Counted from the first letter of the stretch, positions 51,892 through 61,756 are shown. The stretch: DNA of 64,000 nt from Candidatus Omnitrophota bacterium (GCA_023819255.1 JAMWBU010000002.1:1-64000); one strand, 5' to 3'. Made by a program: numbers and translations. Notes: generated from the letters alone by a model not told the origin.

Positions 51892-53367
51892 TTACCCTCC
51901 AATCATAAATGTGTTCAATGAAGATTTCAAGCCGTCCAGTAAAACAGTTGCGGCCGGCAGCACCCATTCAGAAATAAAGGAAGCGAACACAACTCCTGTC
52001 CAGACGCAAACAAAAGCCAGAGCCGCCATCGAAAAAGTCATCCAGAACGGGACCTCAACGACCTGTTTAAGAGATTCTTTCAATTTACCGAAAAAAACCC
52101 TCCTCTGAATCAACAAAAGATACCAGAGAGTAACAACACTGGCAAAAATCGCAATAAAAGCGTATAAAAACATCTTTACCTGTATCAATGCAATCACAAT
52201 AATCAGCTTGCTCCAGAAACCATTCAACGGCGGCACTCCCGCTGCAGACAGCAGTCCTATAATGTTGGTGCCAGAACTGAAAGGCAACCTTCCTCCGAGG
52301 CCACCAAGATCAACGCTTTCATCGGTTCCTGTTGCGTACTCAACCGCTCCGGCGTTCAAAAACAAAAGCGTCTTAAAAATCGAGTGATAGAAAAGATGCA
52401 AAAGTCCGCCAATGATGCCCAGGGGAGTTCCAATACCCAGTCCGAGAATTATGTAGCCCACCTGGCTTATTGAGGAATAGGCAAGCATCCTGCGAAGCCT
52501 CGTCTGACCGAGGGCAAGGAAAGCGCCGGCAAGAATGGAAATTACTCCAAGATATACCATTACAGATGAAACCGCAGGGGTCAACCCATAAACATTGAAA
52601 AACACCCTGCAAATGGCATAGACACCGGCTGTTTTTACAAAAATGCCCGAGCTCATCGCGGGCATCACCGCAGGCGCGGCTGTATAGGCGTCTGGCATCC
52701 AGAAATGGAAAGGCACAAGAGCGCATTTTAAACCAAATCCGGCTATAAACAGAATCAAACTGAGCTCCGTGATACTATTTTTTGCCATAGAAATTTCTCT
52801 TATGCCCGTGGTCCCTGTCTTTATAAAGATAAGAGCGATGCCTGAAAGAATGAAAGATGAAGCGACGCCTGAAAGAATAAGATATTTGAACGCTCCTTCC
52901 GTAGAATTCCGTGTCCTTCCAAGGGCAACAAGACCATAAGAAGCAATTCCCGCGGCTTCAATAAAAATGTACATTGTAAACAGATCTGTCGCAAGAATAA
53001 TTCCGTTTATGGAAGCCACAAGCACAAGCAGGATTGCATAATATATCGCGCGGGAGCCATACCTGTCAATGTAATTTATTGAAAAAAGTCCGACAGCCAG
53101 CGAAACAACAGAAACAGTAAATAACATCAGGACGTTCAAGCCATCAAGCGCAAGAGCAAGATTCAAGTTAGAACCAAACCATTGAAGGTTATGAGAAAAC
53201 CGACCCGCGCCTGGCCACAGATTAAAAATTGATACGCTTGCCGCGAGCAAAAGAACAAAACATAAATTGCTCAAAAAATCAGGCAATAATCTTCTGGAAA
53301 CTCTGCTAATAAGAGGCAAAAAGCCCGCGATTGCCAGAGGAACACCGATGAAAATAAATAAAAACAT
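51892..53367 (-). CDS. Antiporter-like membrane subunit (NuoN/MrpD type), 491 residues
   Basis: About 14 transmembrane helices. Key ion-path elements are the glutamate in IFIEAAGIASYGLVAL, the lysine in GFGLKCALVPFHFWMPDAYTAAPAVMPAMSSGIFVKTAGVYAI, and SYSSISQVGYIILGLGIG. It is one of three related antiporter-like subunits that pump H+ or Na+ when electrons pass to the Ni-Fe site. It starts 13 bases after the NuoL-like gene with an AGGAG site. Confidence 0.93.
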   Translation of the reverse strand: MFLFIFIGVPLAIAGFLPLISRVSRRLLPDFLSNLCFVLLLAASVSIFNLWPGAGRFSHNLQWFGSNLNLALALDGLNVLMLFTVSVVSLAVGLFSINYIDRYGSRAIYYAILLVLVASINGIILATDLFTMYIFIEAAGIASYGLVALGRTRNSTEGAFKYLILSGVASSFILSGIALIFIKTGTTGIREISMAKNSITELSLILFIAGFGLKCALVPFHFWMPDAYTAAPAVMPAMSSGIFVKTAGVYAICRVFFNVYGLTPAVSSVMVYLGVISILAGAFLALGQTRLRRMLAYSSISQVGYIILGLGIGTPLGIIGGLLHLFYHSIFKTLLFLNAGAVEYATGTDESVDLGGLGGRLPFSSGTNIIGLLSAAGVPPLNGFWSKLIIVIALIQVKMFLYAFIAIFASVVTLWYLLLIQRRVFFGKLKESLKQVVEVPFWMTFSMAALAFVCVWTGVVFASFISEWVLPAATVLLDGLKSSLNTFMIGG

Positions 53368-53379
53368 CCCTTTTTTCTC

Positions 53380-55230
53380 CTAAAAAATTAAAATAAACAA
53401 TGCCACCAGAAAAACTCCCACAAAAATCCAGCCAGCATATTCTGATACATATCCTCTATGAACAAACCTTAAAGAATTTATCGCTTTCTTTCCAGATTGG
53501 ACAATAAGAGTCTCATAAAGCCAGTCAGAAGACCTGTCAAAGCCATAATAAAGAGCAATGGAAAGAGAATTCACCAGCCTCATTCCCTGATGGTAGATGT
53601 CAAAAATCCTCCTTTCAGCCAGCTCATATAGTTTTTTTATCACAGGCAAATTATGCACAACTTCTGAAGCAAGATGCGCTTTTTTGCCTGCCTTATACCA
53701 GCCATATGTGTGAAGCAAAAAAGCAATAATTAAACACAGTACTGTTATGCCAGAAATTGGATTTAAAATATCAAGCGCATGCGCTGAAAATTCGTGATGG
53801 GATGTAAGAGAAACAGAACCTGAAATCATACTGAGCGGAACCCTGTTATAAACGCCAAAGAAAATACATAGCGCCGCAAGGACTATCATCGGAAACAAAA
53901 TTACAGGCCCATTTTCTTTTACATCCTTAAATTGTTCTCTTGTTTCTCCAAAAAACATTGAATGACTTGCCTTTAAGAAAGATGCAAAGGTTAAAATCGC
54001 TCCGATCCAGCATGCAACCGCAAAAATCTTATAACCTGTCTCAAGAGCGCTGTGTATTACCATTTCCTTCGAAACATAGCCATTCAAAGGCCAGACGCCT
54101 GAAATCGCGGCGGCGCATATAATAAAACACAACCCTGTAACCGGCATTTGATTGTAAAGTCCGCCAAGAAATTTTAAATCTGATGTCTTTGTTTTATGTT
54201 CAACTGAACCAGCACCAAGAAAAAGGGCAGATTTATAAATCGCGTTGTTGAGCATATGAAATAGACCGCCGGCAATACCGGCTGGCATGCCAGTGCCTAT
54301 GCCAACAATCATATACCCGACCTGACTTATCGCGTGATACGAAAGAAGTCTCTTTATATCTTTTTGTATCAAAGCCATGCTAACTGCAATCACTATGGTT
54401 AACGCGCCCAGCGACATAAGCCCCATTGAGCCGGGACTGCCAGGAATAATAGAGAAAAAGTCGAAACAAATCACTGTCAAAAGATATATCCCGAGCAGTT
54501 TTTCAAGCGCTCCCGGAAGGAAAGCCATAAAGCCAACCGGCGCGTCAACCGCCGCGTCAGGAATCCAGGTATGAAAAGGTAAGGCACCCGCCTTGCCTGT
54601 TGCACCTATAACCATCAATATAAAACTTGCCAGTCCGATCCCACTAACAGGAATCGGCCGCACCGGAAAATCAAACGAGCCGGTCATTTTCCAGTAAAGA
54701 GCGACTCCACCAATAAAACAGAAGTCGCACAGGCCAACAAGAACAAAAGCCTTCAGCGCAGTCCTGAAGGAATCCGGCTTGCCTCCAAGAAGAATAAAAA
54801 GATAAAGCGTAACAAGTAAACCTTCCCAGAAAAACAAAAGAGGAACAAATGAATTGGAAAGCACAGCACCGCAAGCAAAACCAGTTGTAATCAAAAGGTA
54901 TGTTATAAATTCCCGCGATTTTTCTGACGCCATCTTCTCTGCGACATACAGCGTGATAAGAAAAGAAAAGATTGAAATCCAGAGAACAATAAAACTGCTG
55001 AGAGCTGTCGCCTTCAAAGAAAAGTTTATGTTTGAAACAAACCATATTGACGAAAAATAAATTGGCTGATGCTGGTAGTAAATAATGGCGGAAAGCCAGA
55101 TCAAAAAGCCGCATGCCAGAACCGCAACCGCATTCCTGAGTTTCTTCAATGGTTCTGGAATGCACCAGCAAACAATTCCAGCCAGAATTGGCACCAGTAC
55201 AGGATAAAAAATCAAATACTCATCAATCAT
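53380..55230 (-). CDS. Antiporter-like membrane subunit (NuoL type), 616 residues
   Basis: The largest antiporter-like subunit. It contains FFWEGLLVTLYLFILLGG, the lysine-bearing GATGKAGALPFHTWIPDAAVDAPVGFMAFLPGALEKLLGIYLL and SYHAISQVGYMIVGIGTG. The C-terminal extension (roughly residues 500-616) ends in a terminal helix WIFVGVFLVALFILIF, in keeping with the lateral-helix region of NuoL. It overlaps the upstream NuoM-like gene by four bases. Confidence 0.93.
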   Translation of the reverse strand: MIDEYLIFYPVLVPILAGIVCWCIPEPLKKLRNAVAVLACGFLIWLSAIIYYQHQPIYFSSIWFVSNINFSLKATALSSFIVLWISIFSFLITLYVAEKMASEKSREFITYLLITTGFACGAVLSNSFVPLLFFWEGLLVTLYLFILLGGKPDSFRTALKAFVLVGLCDFCFIGGVALYWKMTGSFDFPVRPIPVSGIGLASFILMVIGATGKAGALPFHTWIPDAAVDAPVGFMAFLPGALEKLLGIYLLTVICFDFFSIIPGSPGSMGLMSLGALTIVIAVSMALIQKDIKRLLSYHAISQVGYMIVGIGTGMPAGIAGGLFHMLNNAIYKSALFLGAGSVEHKTKTSDLKFLGGLYNQMPVTGLCFIICAAAISGVWPLNGYVSKEMVIHSALETGYKIFAVACWIGAILTFASFLKASHSMFFGETREQFKDVKENGPVILFPMIVLAALCIFFGVYNRVPLSMISGSVSLTSHHEFSAHALDILNPISGITVLCLIIAFLLHTYGWYKAGKKAHLASEVVHNLPVIKKLYELAERRIFDIYHQGMRLVNSLSIALYYGFDRSSDWLYETLIVQSGKKAINSLRFVHRGYVSEYAGWIFVGVFLVALFILIF

Positions 55231-56663
55231 TTAATCTTCTCCAGAAGATGAATAGCAGATAATTCAGCAAAACCTCCTGAAAGACCGATGAAAACGCCAG
55301 CCATAAGCGAGAGAACCGCCAGGGCAACAACAATTCCGACCATCAAGCTGGAACCTTCGTGCCCTTCAGTATTACCCTGTCCTAAAAAAACAGCATGAAA
55401 TAGCCTGAAAAGATATATTGCAGTCATAACAGCGATCAATAATCCCGCAAAAGCCACACCAGGCCTTCCTGCCTCAACAGTGCCAGAAATCACCATAAAT
55501 TTTGAAAAAAAACCGCCAAATGGCGGAATTCCTATTACGGAAAAAATGCATAAAAGGAAACTCGCGGCAGTGAAAGGCATAGAGCGGAAAAGGCCTCCGA
55601 GCTGTCTTATATCCCGTTTTCCCGTTCCATGTTCAATAATTCCCGCGCACAAGAATAAACCTGCCTTCGCAAGACCATGCATAAGAATAAAAAGTGCGGC
55701 ACCAGCAACTCCCATAACAGTTCTTGTCCAGAAACCAAGAAAGATATAACCAATCTGACTTACAGTTGAAAGCGCAAGTATTCTCTTGATGTCATATTCA
55801 ACAAGAGCAGCGCCTGCTGAAACAAGACTTGAAAACATTACAAGAACTGGAATTGCTGTATTCCATTCAACAGGGATATTGAAGGTATAACAAAAAATCC
55901 GCGCGTACGCATAAACACCAATTTTTACTAGCACTGCCGCGTGAAGAAGAGAGGTAACAGTGCTTGGCGCGACGCCTGCGTCCGGCAACCATGTGTGTAA
56001 AGGAAAAGTTGCTGACTTTGAAAACATCCCGATTAAGATCAAAAAGACGGCAAATGAAGAGACAGGAACTGTTCTCATAGCGGTCATATCAAAGGTGTGA
56101 GTCGCACCATGTATCTGGATAAAACCAAATAACATCACAACCGCGCCAAAAAATGTGATAAGAAATGATTTATCGGCCTTAACTATATGTTCAGGATATC
56201 TGTAAAACCCGATCAATCTCCAGGAACATATTGCTGCTATTTCCCAGAAGAGATACATAAAAACAAGGTTTCCTGAATAAACAAGTCCCATCATAGACCC
56301 GATGAACATAACAACCATCATATAGTATTCGTCCTGAAACTCATTGCCTGCGATATAATCAATCGAATACAGTAATATTAAAGCGCCTATAAAAGAAGAA
56401 ACAATGGAAACAAAAACAGAAAGAGCGTCAATTAAGAGTATAAAATCGAGACCGAAAATAAAAGGATACCTGAAAATGAATTCACCAGAAGGATCTTTAA
56501 TTACATAACTCATCAAGAAAAGCGGCAGTATAAATGTGGCAATACCCAGCAGAACAGCCCAAAGATTTCTAAGTTTTTTCGATAGCAATCCTATGATCGG
56601 AATAGTAATAGAACCAATAACCGGCACGAAAATCGTCCCGAGCGCGTAAAAGGAGATATCCAT
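55227..56663 (-). CDS. Antiporter-like membrane subunit (NuoM/HyfB type), first gene of the hydrogenase operon
   Basis: 478 residues, multi-spanning. FWEIAAICSWRLIGFYRYPE and the lysine-bearing FSKSATFPLHTWLPDAGVAPSTVTSLLHAAVLVKIGVYAYA are ion-channel hallmarks, and STVSQIGYIFLGF is the family block. ATG at 56663 is chosen: the frame starts at a TTG (56702) that is actually the -35 box TTGACA. With this start the ATG follows the -10 box by ten bases and has no ribosome site, so the mRNA may be nearly leaderless. Confidence 0.92.
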   Translation of the reverse strand: MDISFYALGTIFVPVIGSITIPIIGLLSKKLRNLWAVLLGIATFILPLFLMSYVIKDPSGEFIFRYPFIFGLDFILLIDALSVFVSIVSSFIGALILLYSIDYIAGNEFQDEYYMMVVMFIGSMMGLVYSGNLVFMYLFWEIAAICSWRLIGFYRYPEHIVKADKSFLITFFGAVVMLFGFIQIHGATHTFDMTAMRTVPVSSFAVFLILIGMFSKSATFPLHTWLPDAGVAPSTVTSLLHAAVLVKIGVYAYARIFCYTFNIPVEWNTAIPVLVMFSSLVSAGAALVEYDIKRILALSTVSQIGYIFLGFWTRTVMGVAGAALFILMHGLAKAGLFLCAGIIEHGTGKRDIRQLGGLFRSMPFTAASFLLCIFSVIGIPPFGGFFSKFMVISGTVEAGRPGVAFAGLLIAVMTAIYLFRLFHAVFLGQGNTEGHEGSSLMVGIVVALAVLSLMAGVFIGLSGGFAELSAIHLLEKIK

Positions 56664-56673
56664 ACGGGATTTT

Positions 56674-56702
56674 AGTTTAATGCAAGTTCTAAAATTTGTC
56701 AA
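56674..56702 (-). promoter_or_regulatory. Promoter of the hydrogenase operon
   Basis: On the minus strand TTGACA (56697-56702, perfect), 17 bases, TAAACT (56674-56679), ten bases before the ATG of the first antiporter gene. It lies in the gap after the adenosine-specific kinase gene. Confidence 0.72.
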
Positions 56703-56708
56703 AAAATT

Positions 56709-57194
56709 TTATAACTTGTAGCCGATCTTTCTCAAAAGGTCTTTTCGCCAGTTTATGTCATCTTCCTTCTCAATGCCTCTGACAGAAAAACCGTCCACGA
56801 CACCAAGAATCGCCCTACCCTGCTCTGTTTGAGCAATTATTACTTCCACAGGATTCGCGGTAGCGCAAAAAATTCTGCAGACCTCTGGCACCATCTTCAC
56901 TGAATTCAAAACATTTACCGGATAAAAACCCTCGCCAAGAAAAATTATAAAACTGTGGCCTGCACCAATCTTTTCAGCATTTTTCTTTGCCAGTTCAATC
57001 ATTGCTGCATCAGTGCCAGACCACCGGATAAGGCACTTACCTGATGCCTCGCAGAAAGCAATACCGAACCTAATACCTGGCACTGCCGTCACAAGAGCTT
57101 CGTGAATGTCCTCGACTGATTTAATAAAATGAGTCTGACCGAGAATGAAATTAATAGAATCAGGCTTTTCAATTTTTATTGATATTATTTCCAT
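56709..57194 (-). CDS. Adenosine-specific kinase (DUF355/COG1839-type)
   Basis: 161 residues. Recognised from NFILGQTHFIKSVEDIHEAL, GIRFGIAFCEASGKCLIRWSG, GHSFIIFLGEGFYPVNVLNSVK and the final ILGVVDGFSVRGIE. Members are small proteins, common in archaea and some anaerobic bacteria, reported as adenosine-binding or phosphorylating. GGAGG five bases before the ATG at 57194 decides the start over 57206. It follows the URO-D gene by 27 bases and probably shares its transcript. Confidence 0.88.
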   Translation of the reverse strand: MEIISIKIEKPDSINFILGQTHFIKSVEDIHEALVTAVPGIRFGIAFCEASGKCLIRWSGTDAAMIELAKKNAEKIGAGHSFIIFLGEGFYPVNVLNSVKMVPEVCRIFCATANPVEVIIAQTEQGRAILGVVDGFSVRGIEKEDDINWRKDLLRKIGYKL

Positions 57195-57221
57195 ACCTAC
57201 CTCCATTTTGTGCTGAAAAGA

Positions 57222-58322
57222 TTAATAATCCCTCACGCTAACAGCGGTCTCTACAAAAACCCTGTAGTTTTCAATCACATAATCAGGCAATTTTGCGGCA
57301 GTGTTCGGAGAAGATGTTGGACAGAGTATAAAAGCCCCGCCTGGCTTCCCCTGATGAATTGTTTCAACTGTCGTTTTTTTTATTTCTTCAGGTTTCATCG
57401 TATAAAATATGCCGTCCTCGATTCCACCTTCAAGACACATTTTATTTTTGCAAATTTCTTTTGCCTGAGCAAGGGTAATTTTACCAACAGGCGGAGGTTC
57501 AATTGGATTAAGACAGTCAAGCCCCATCTCAATAAAACCATTGATTACCGGCTTCATATCTCCGTGGCAGTGAATCCATGTTAGTTTTCCAGCATTATGA
57601 ACAAGATCAATTATTCTCCTGTCATACTCAACGACAAATTCATAAAAATCCCTCACAGAAGCAAGCGGCGGAATACACAGCTCAGGTCCCACCCAACCAT
57701 AAGCATCACCGAGATTACGCGAGAGGTAGTGTTTCACAAGATTTCCTATTTCGTGGTACGCCTTGTCAATCATTTCTTTCAAAAGTTCTCTCTCATCATA
57801 AAGCCAGTAACCAAAGATTTCTGAGCCCAGATGTCTTTGAACAGTATACATTGCTTCGTCAATTCCTATCATCAGCATTGCGCGACCAGCCGTTTTTTTC
57901 TCAAGCTCAAAGTATGATTGAACTCCGGGCAGTCCAGCATCAGGTATCGATAACCATTTTTTTGCATCATCCACGCTTTCGATAAAATGCTTTACTGTAT
58001 AGCCAGGTGCCCCTGAAAAAGGCTGGCAAAAAACACTTTTAATCGGTCCTTTCGGAGTGCGTATTGTTGTAATTATTTCCTTTATACCCTTTTCAGATAC
58101 AATTTTTTCCTCGGTTTGCAAATCGCATGGGGATTCAGACATTTCTTCTTTCGAAGGTCCCCATGACCTTATTATTTCAAGTTCGTATTTTTCAGTAAGC
58201 TGGTAAAGAATCGCCCAGTCATCTCTCACAGGAAACATCGGGTCAACGCCCCATAATCTTATTGGCATCCTATCGACATCCATCCTTTTAAAAACTCTGA
58301 TTAATCTTTCTCTTGGTGTCAT
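57222..58322 (-). CDS. URO-D-like protein (uroporphyrinogen decarboxylase/corrinoid methyltransferase family)
   Basis: 366 residues. It starts TPRERLIRVFKRMDVDRMPI, the usual entry of the family, and contains the histidine block WIHCHGDMKPVINGFIEMGLDCLNPIEPPP and a FILCPTSSP cysteine segment. Together these resemble the zinc site of methylcobamide:CoM methyltransferase-type members rather than haem-pathway HemE. A role in methyl transfer is inferred. It lies upstream of the adenosine-kinase gene, and a TTGACA-like -35 is visible near 58366-58371 but without a clear -10. Confidence 0.78.
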   Translation of the reverse strand: MTPRERLIRVFKRMDVDRMPIRLWGVDPMFPVRDDWAILYQLTEKYELEIIRSWGPSKEEMSESPCDLQTEEKIVSEKGIKEIITTIRTPKGPIKSVFCQPFSGAPGYTVKHFIESVDDAKKWLSIPDAGLPGVQSYFELEKKTAGRAMLMIGIDEAMYTVQRHLGSEIFGYWLYDERELLKEMIDKAYHEIGNLVKHYLSRNLGDAYGWVGPELCIPPLASVRDFYEFVVEYDRRIIDLVHNAGKLTWIHCHGDMKPVINGFIEMGLDCLNPIEPPPVGKITLAQAKEICKNKMCLEGGIEDGIFYTMKPEEIKKTTVETIHQGKPGGAFILCPTSSPNTAAKLPDYVIENYRVFVETAVSVRDY

Positions 58323-58478
58323 CTCATTTTACCGATGAATAAAGAAATAATCGTCCAAAAAAGGCTGTCAAACAACCACAAGACATTTTCTTCATAAGCC
58401 CCCCTGCAAGTTTATGTATTATATTGTATAATGTTTTTAAGTCAAAACCGGTTTCGCAGAAAATGTCTGACGCACCTG

Positions 58479-58506
58479 TTGAAAAATTTTTTTATAATGT
58501 TAAAAT
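58479..58506 (+). promoter_or_regulatory. Candidate promoter of hppA
   Basis: TTGAAA (58479-58484), 16 bases, TAAAAT (58501-58506), 40 bases before the ATG. A TATAAT also lies at 58493-58498 but without a -35 at proper spacing. GGGAGG precedes the start codon. Confidence 0.4.
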
Positions 58507-58546
58507 AATGCCAATTTTTTAACAATCAGAAAACAGGGAGGCGAAG

Positions 58547-60601
58547 ATGTATTTTAATCTTGTTATGCTGGTTAGCGTTGCGGGCGTGGCAATTGCGTTC
58601 TTGTTTGCTTTTGATGTTTTAAGAAAGGACTCGGGAAACGAAAAGATGCAGGAAATTGCTAACGCGATAAGAGAAGGCGCGGGCGCGTTTCTAAAAAGGC
58701 AATACACAACCATCGCGATTCTATCAATCGCGCTGGCTGTAATCATATTTCTTATTTATGCTTCAAGCGGCAAAATATCCTATGGCTGGCATACATCAAT
58801 AGCTTTTATACTTGGAGCGCTATGCTCATCAATTTCAGGTTATGTTGGAATGTACATATCTGTCAGGTCTAATTCCCGCGCTGCGTCCGCCGCGGGAAGA
58901 AGCATGAACGAGGCACTGGTAACCGCGCTTCGAGGCGGCGCGGTTTCAGGGATTCTTGTCGTCGCGCTTTCACTGCTGGGAGTCGCGGGAATTTTTCTGC
59001 TCTACGGCGGCACTGCAAATCCTCTTGAGGCTCCGCTTTTGATTGTCGGTTTCGGATTTGGAGCGTCATTTGTCGCCCTCTTTGCGCAGCTCGGCGGCGG
59101 TATTTATACAAAAGCCGCGGATGTGGGAGCGGATCTTGTCGGAAAGGTCGAAGCTGGAATCCCTGAGGATGATCCGCGTAACCCGGCGGTTATTGCGGAC
59201 CTTGTAGGAGACAATGTGGGCGATTGCGCGGGTCGTGGCGCAGACCTTTTTGAGTCAACCGCTGCGGAAAATATAGGCGCCATGATTCTTGGCATAGCGC
59301 TATACCCGGTCTTCGGACTTTACGGAATCATATTCCCACTTGTAGCCCGCGCTTTTGGTCTCATCGCTTCTATCATAGGAGTTATGACTGTAAAAATAAA
59401 AGAAGAGGAGGACCCGATAAAAGGACTTAATCGTGGTTATCTTGTAACAACAATCCTTGCGACAGCAGGATTCTGGCTTTCAACAAAACTACTTCTTACT
59501 GAATACCACACATTGTTTTTCCTTTGCGGTCTTATTGGAATTCTGACAAGCTACGCTTTTGTCACAATAACCCAGTATTACACTGAATACAGATACAGAC
59601 CGGTGCAATCCATAGCAAGAGCATCTGAAACAGGACCTGCGACCAATATCATCTCAGGGTTTGCGGTTGCTCTGGAATGCACGGGAATTCCAATTATTGT
59701 GATTTCAATTGCTCTGCTTCTGGCATTTTTCCTTGGACAGGCAACAGGACTTTCTGACGGTGGTCTCTATGGCACAGCGGTTGCAACTATGGGAATGCTT
59801 GCGCCCTGCGCATATATTTTAGCCATGGACACATTCGGACCAATAACAGACAATGCTGGCGGAATAGTGGAAATGTCAGGAGCGCCTGAAAATATAAGAA
59901 AAAGAACAGACAGGCTTGATGCTATCGGCAACACAACCAAGGCGTTAACAAAAGGTTATGCTGTGGGCTCTGCCGCGCTTGCCGCGTTTTTATTGTTCTC
60001 CGCGTATCTTACAGATGTTCACATTAAATCAGTGGATATCGCTAAACCAGTGGTTTTTATCGGCGCAATGATTGGCGCCGTGCTGGTATTTGTGTTCTCC
60101 GCCTTTGCGATAAGGGCTGTGGGCAATGCCGCATACTACATTATCAACAATGTGAGAAAACAATTCAAGGAAAAGCCAGGAATACTTGAAGGAAAGGAAA
60201 AACCCGATTATGCTCAAGCGGTCGATATCTGCACAAGAGGCGCGCTGAAAGAAATGATTCTTCCGGGATTGACGGTTGTTATCGTCCCGCTTCTTGTAGG
60301 AGTGCTTCTCGGACCAGAGGCGGTTGGCGCAACTTTGATGGTGGGCACCATAGCAGGAATTATACTGGCGCTGGTCCTGAATAATGGCGGAGGCGCCTGG
60401 GACAACGCAAAAAAATACATTGAAGCAGGAGCTTATGGCGGAAAGGGTTCTTTTGCCCATAAAGCAGCGGTTGTTGGAGATACAGTCGGCGACCCATTCA
60501 AGGATACAGCGGGTCCATCATTGCATGTGGTTGTGAAGCTTCTTTCGACCCTGACTCTTGTGTTCGCGCCATTATTCCTTATCCTGCACGCTGTAAAATA
60601 A
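58547..60601 (+). CDS. hppA: Membrane-bound ion-translocating pyrophosphatase, K+-independent type
   Basis: 684 residues, about 16 transmembrane helices. Substrate-binding blocks are KAADVGADLVGKVEAGIPEDDPRNPAVIADLVGDNVGDCAGRGADLFES, DNAGGIVEMSG and GDTVGDPFKDTAGPSLH, all with conserved Asp/Lys ligands. Residue 465 is lysine and 468 threonine in GNTTKALTKG, the pattern of K+-independent H+-pumping enzymes; K+-dependent ones carry alanine at the first position. It uses PPi hydrolysis to pump protons. GGGAGG lies seven bases before the ATG. Confidence 0.96.
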   Translation: MYFNLVMLVSVAGVAIAFLFAFDVLRKDSGNEKMQEIANAIREGAGAFLKRQYTTIAILSIALAVIIFLIYASSGKISYGWHTSIAFILGALCSSISGYVGMYISVRSNSRAASAAGRSMNEALVTALRGGAVSGILVVALSLLGVAGIFLLYGGTANPLEAPLLIVGFGFGASFVALFAQLGGGIYTKAADVGADLVGKVEAGIPEDDPRNPAVIADLVGDNVGDCAGRGADLFESTAAENIGAMILGIALYPVFGLYGIIFPLVARAFGLIASIIGVMTVKIKEEEDPIKGLNRGYLVTTILATAGFWLSTKLLLTEYHTLFFLCGLIGILTSYAFVTITQYYTEYRYRPVQSIARASETGPATNIISGFAVALECTGIPIIVISIALLLAFFLGQATGLSDGGLYGTAVATMGMLAPCAYILAMDTFGPITDNAGGIVEMSGAPENIRKRTDRLDAIGNTTKALTKGYAVGSAALAAFLLFSAYLTDVHIKSVDIAKPVVFIGAMIGAVLVFVFSAFAIRAVGNAAYYIINNVRKQFKEKPGILEGKEKPDYAQAVDICTRGALKEMILPGLTVVIVPLLVGVLLGPEAVGATLMVGTIAGIILALVLNNGGGAWDNAKKYIEAGAYGGKGSFAHKAAVVGDTVGDPFKDTAGPSLHVVVKLLSTLTLVFAPLFLILHAVK

Positions 60602-60652
60602 GCGGCAGGTTAAGGCTTTGTTTTTCCATAAAACTTGTGGTAGGATAGTGTT

Positions 60653-61756
60653 ATGAAAAAATTCGGCGTTGGAATAGCAGGATACGGGTTTATTGGAAGG
60701 GTTCACACTTACGCTTACAAGACGATTCCGCTATATTATGAAGACATTCCCGCAGACATAAAATTGCTTGGCATCGCTGAAGAATTTGAACAGGCAAGAA
60801 AAAAAGCGGTCGAGCAGGCAGAATTCGATTTTGCGACAGATAATTTTGAAAAACTTTTGAAAAACGATAACATCCATATAGTTCATTGCTGTCTTCCAAA
60901 CCATCTTCACTATGAATTCATAAAGGCCAGTTTGATCGAGAAAAAACATATATGCACGGATAAACCGCTTGCCCTGAATTACCAGCAGGCAAAGGAACTT
61001 GCCGAACTTGCAAAAAAATCCGGAGTAAAAACACAGGTGATTTTTCAGTTAAGATTTTTTCCGGCGGTAATAAGAGCAAAACAACTTATTGAACAGGGTT
61101 TTCTGGGAAAAATCAACTTTTTCAGATTTCTTTATCTTCACTCTTCCTGCGTAAGGCAATCCTCAAAGCCATATAGCTGGAAAGCAGAATTTGAAAAGGT
61201 TGGCGGCGGAGTGCTGGTAGACCTTGGTTCACATATCATTGATCTTGCAAGGTACCTTGTGGGCGATTTTGCCAGTGTACAGGCGAAGACAAAGAACTTT
61301 ACTTCCCCTGACAGAAGAACAGACGACTTGGCGATTATTGAAGTAGAAACTAAAAATGATGGGACAGGCATTCTTGAAGCGTCAAAAATGGCGACAGGCG
61401 CAAACGATGAGGTAAGATTTGAAATCTATGGTTCAGATGGAGCGCTTTCTTTCAATTCGATGGAACCCAACTGGCTGAACGCTTACAGCATGAATGACCC
61501 TGACAGTCCGATTGGCGGTTTGAGGGGCTTTAAAAAAATAGAGACAGTTCAGAGATATCCTGACGCCACCGGTATCCCGCTTTCAAAATTTAGCATGGGA
61601 TGGATAAGGGCGCATGTTGCATGCATTCACTCGTTCCTTTACTCTATTGTGCATGATAAGCCAACAAGTCCGTCGTTTGAAGACGGCCTGATGGTGCAAA
61701 AAATTATAGAAAGCTGTTATGAGTCATCAAGAACAACAAAACCGATTCCACTATAG
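60653..61756 (+). CDS. Gfo/Idh/MocA family oxidoreductase
   Basis: 367 residues. Rossmann motif GVGIAGYGFIGRVHTYAYK, TDKPLALNYQQAKELAELA as the EKP-type motif (here TDKP), and VLVDLGSHIIDLARYLVGDF in the C-terminal domain. It resembles sugar/polyol dehydrogenases that include a long loop after the N-terminal strand. AGGA lies just before the ATG, and a weak -10 (TAGGAT) six bases upstream could instead give a leaderless start. The aminotransferase gene follows nine bases after the stop, so the pair probably converts a sugar or inositol keto intermediate to an amine (inference). Confidence 0.9.
   Translation: MKKFGVGIAGYGFIGRVHTYAYKTIPLYYEDIPADIKLLGIAEEFEQARKKAVEQAEFDFATDNFEKLLKNDNIHIVHCCLPNHLHYEFIKASLIEKKHICTDKPLALNYQQAKELAELAKKSGVKTQVIFQLRFFPAVIRAKQLIEQGFLGKINFFRFLYLHSSCVRQSSKPYSWKAEFEKVGGGVLVDLGSHIIDLARYLVGDFASVQAKTKNFTSPDRRTDDLAIIEVETKNDGTGILEASKMATGANDEVRFEIYGSDGALSFNSMEPNWLNAYSMNDPDSPIGGLRGFKKIETVQRYPDATGIPLSKFSMGWIRAHVACIHSFLYSIVHDKPTSPSFEDGLMVQKIIESCYESSRTTKPIPL

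Noticed and set aside
56664-56702. N-terminal extension of the first antiporter-like subunit from TTG at 56702
   Set aside because: The TTG is the first part of the -35 hexamer TTGACA, and the family start is the ATG at 56663.
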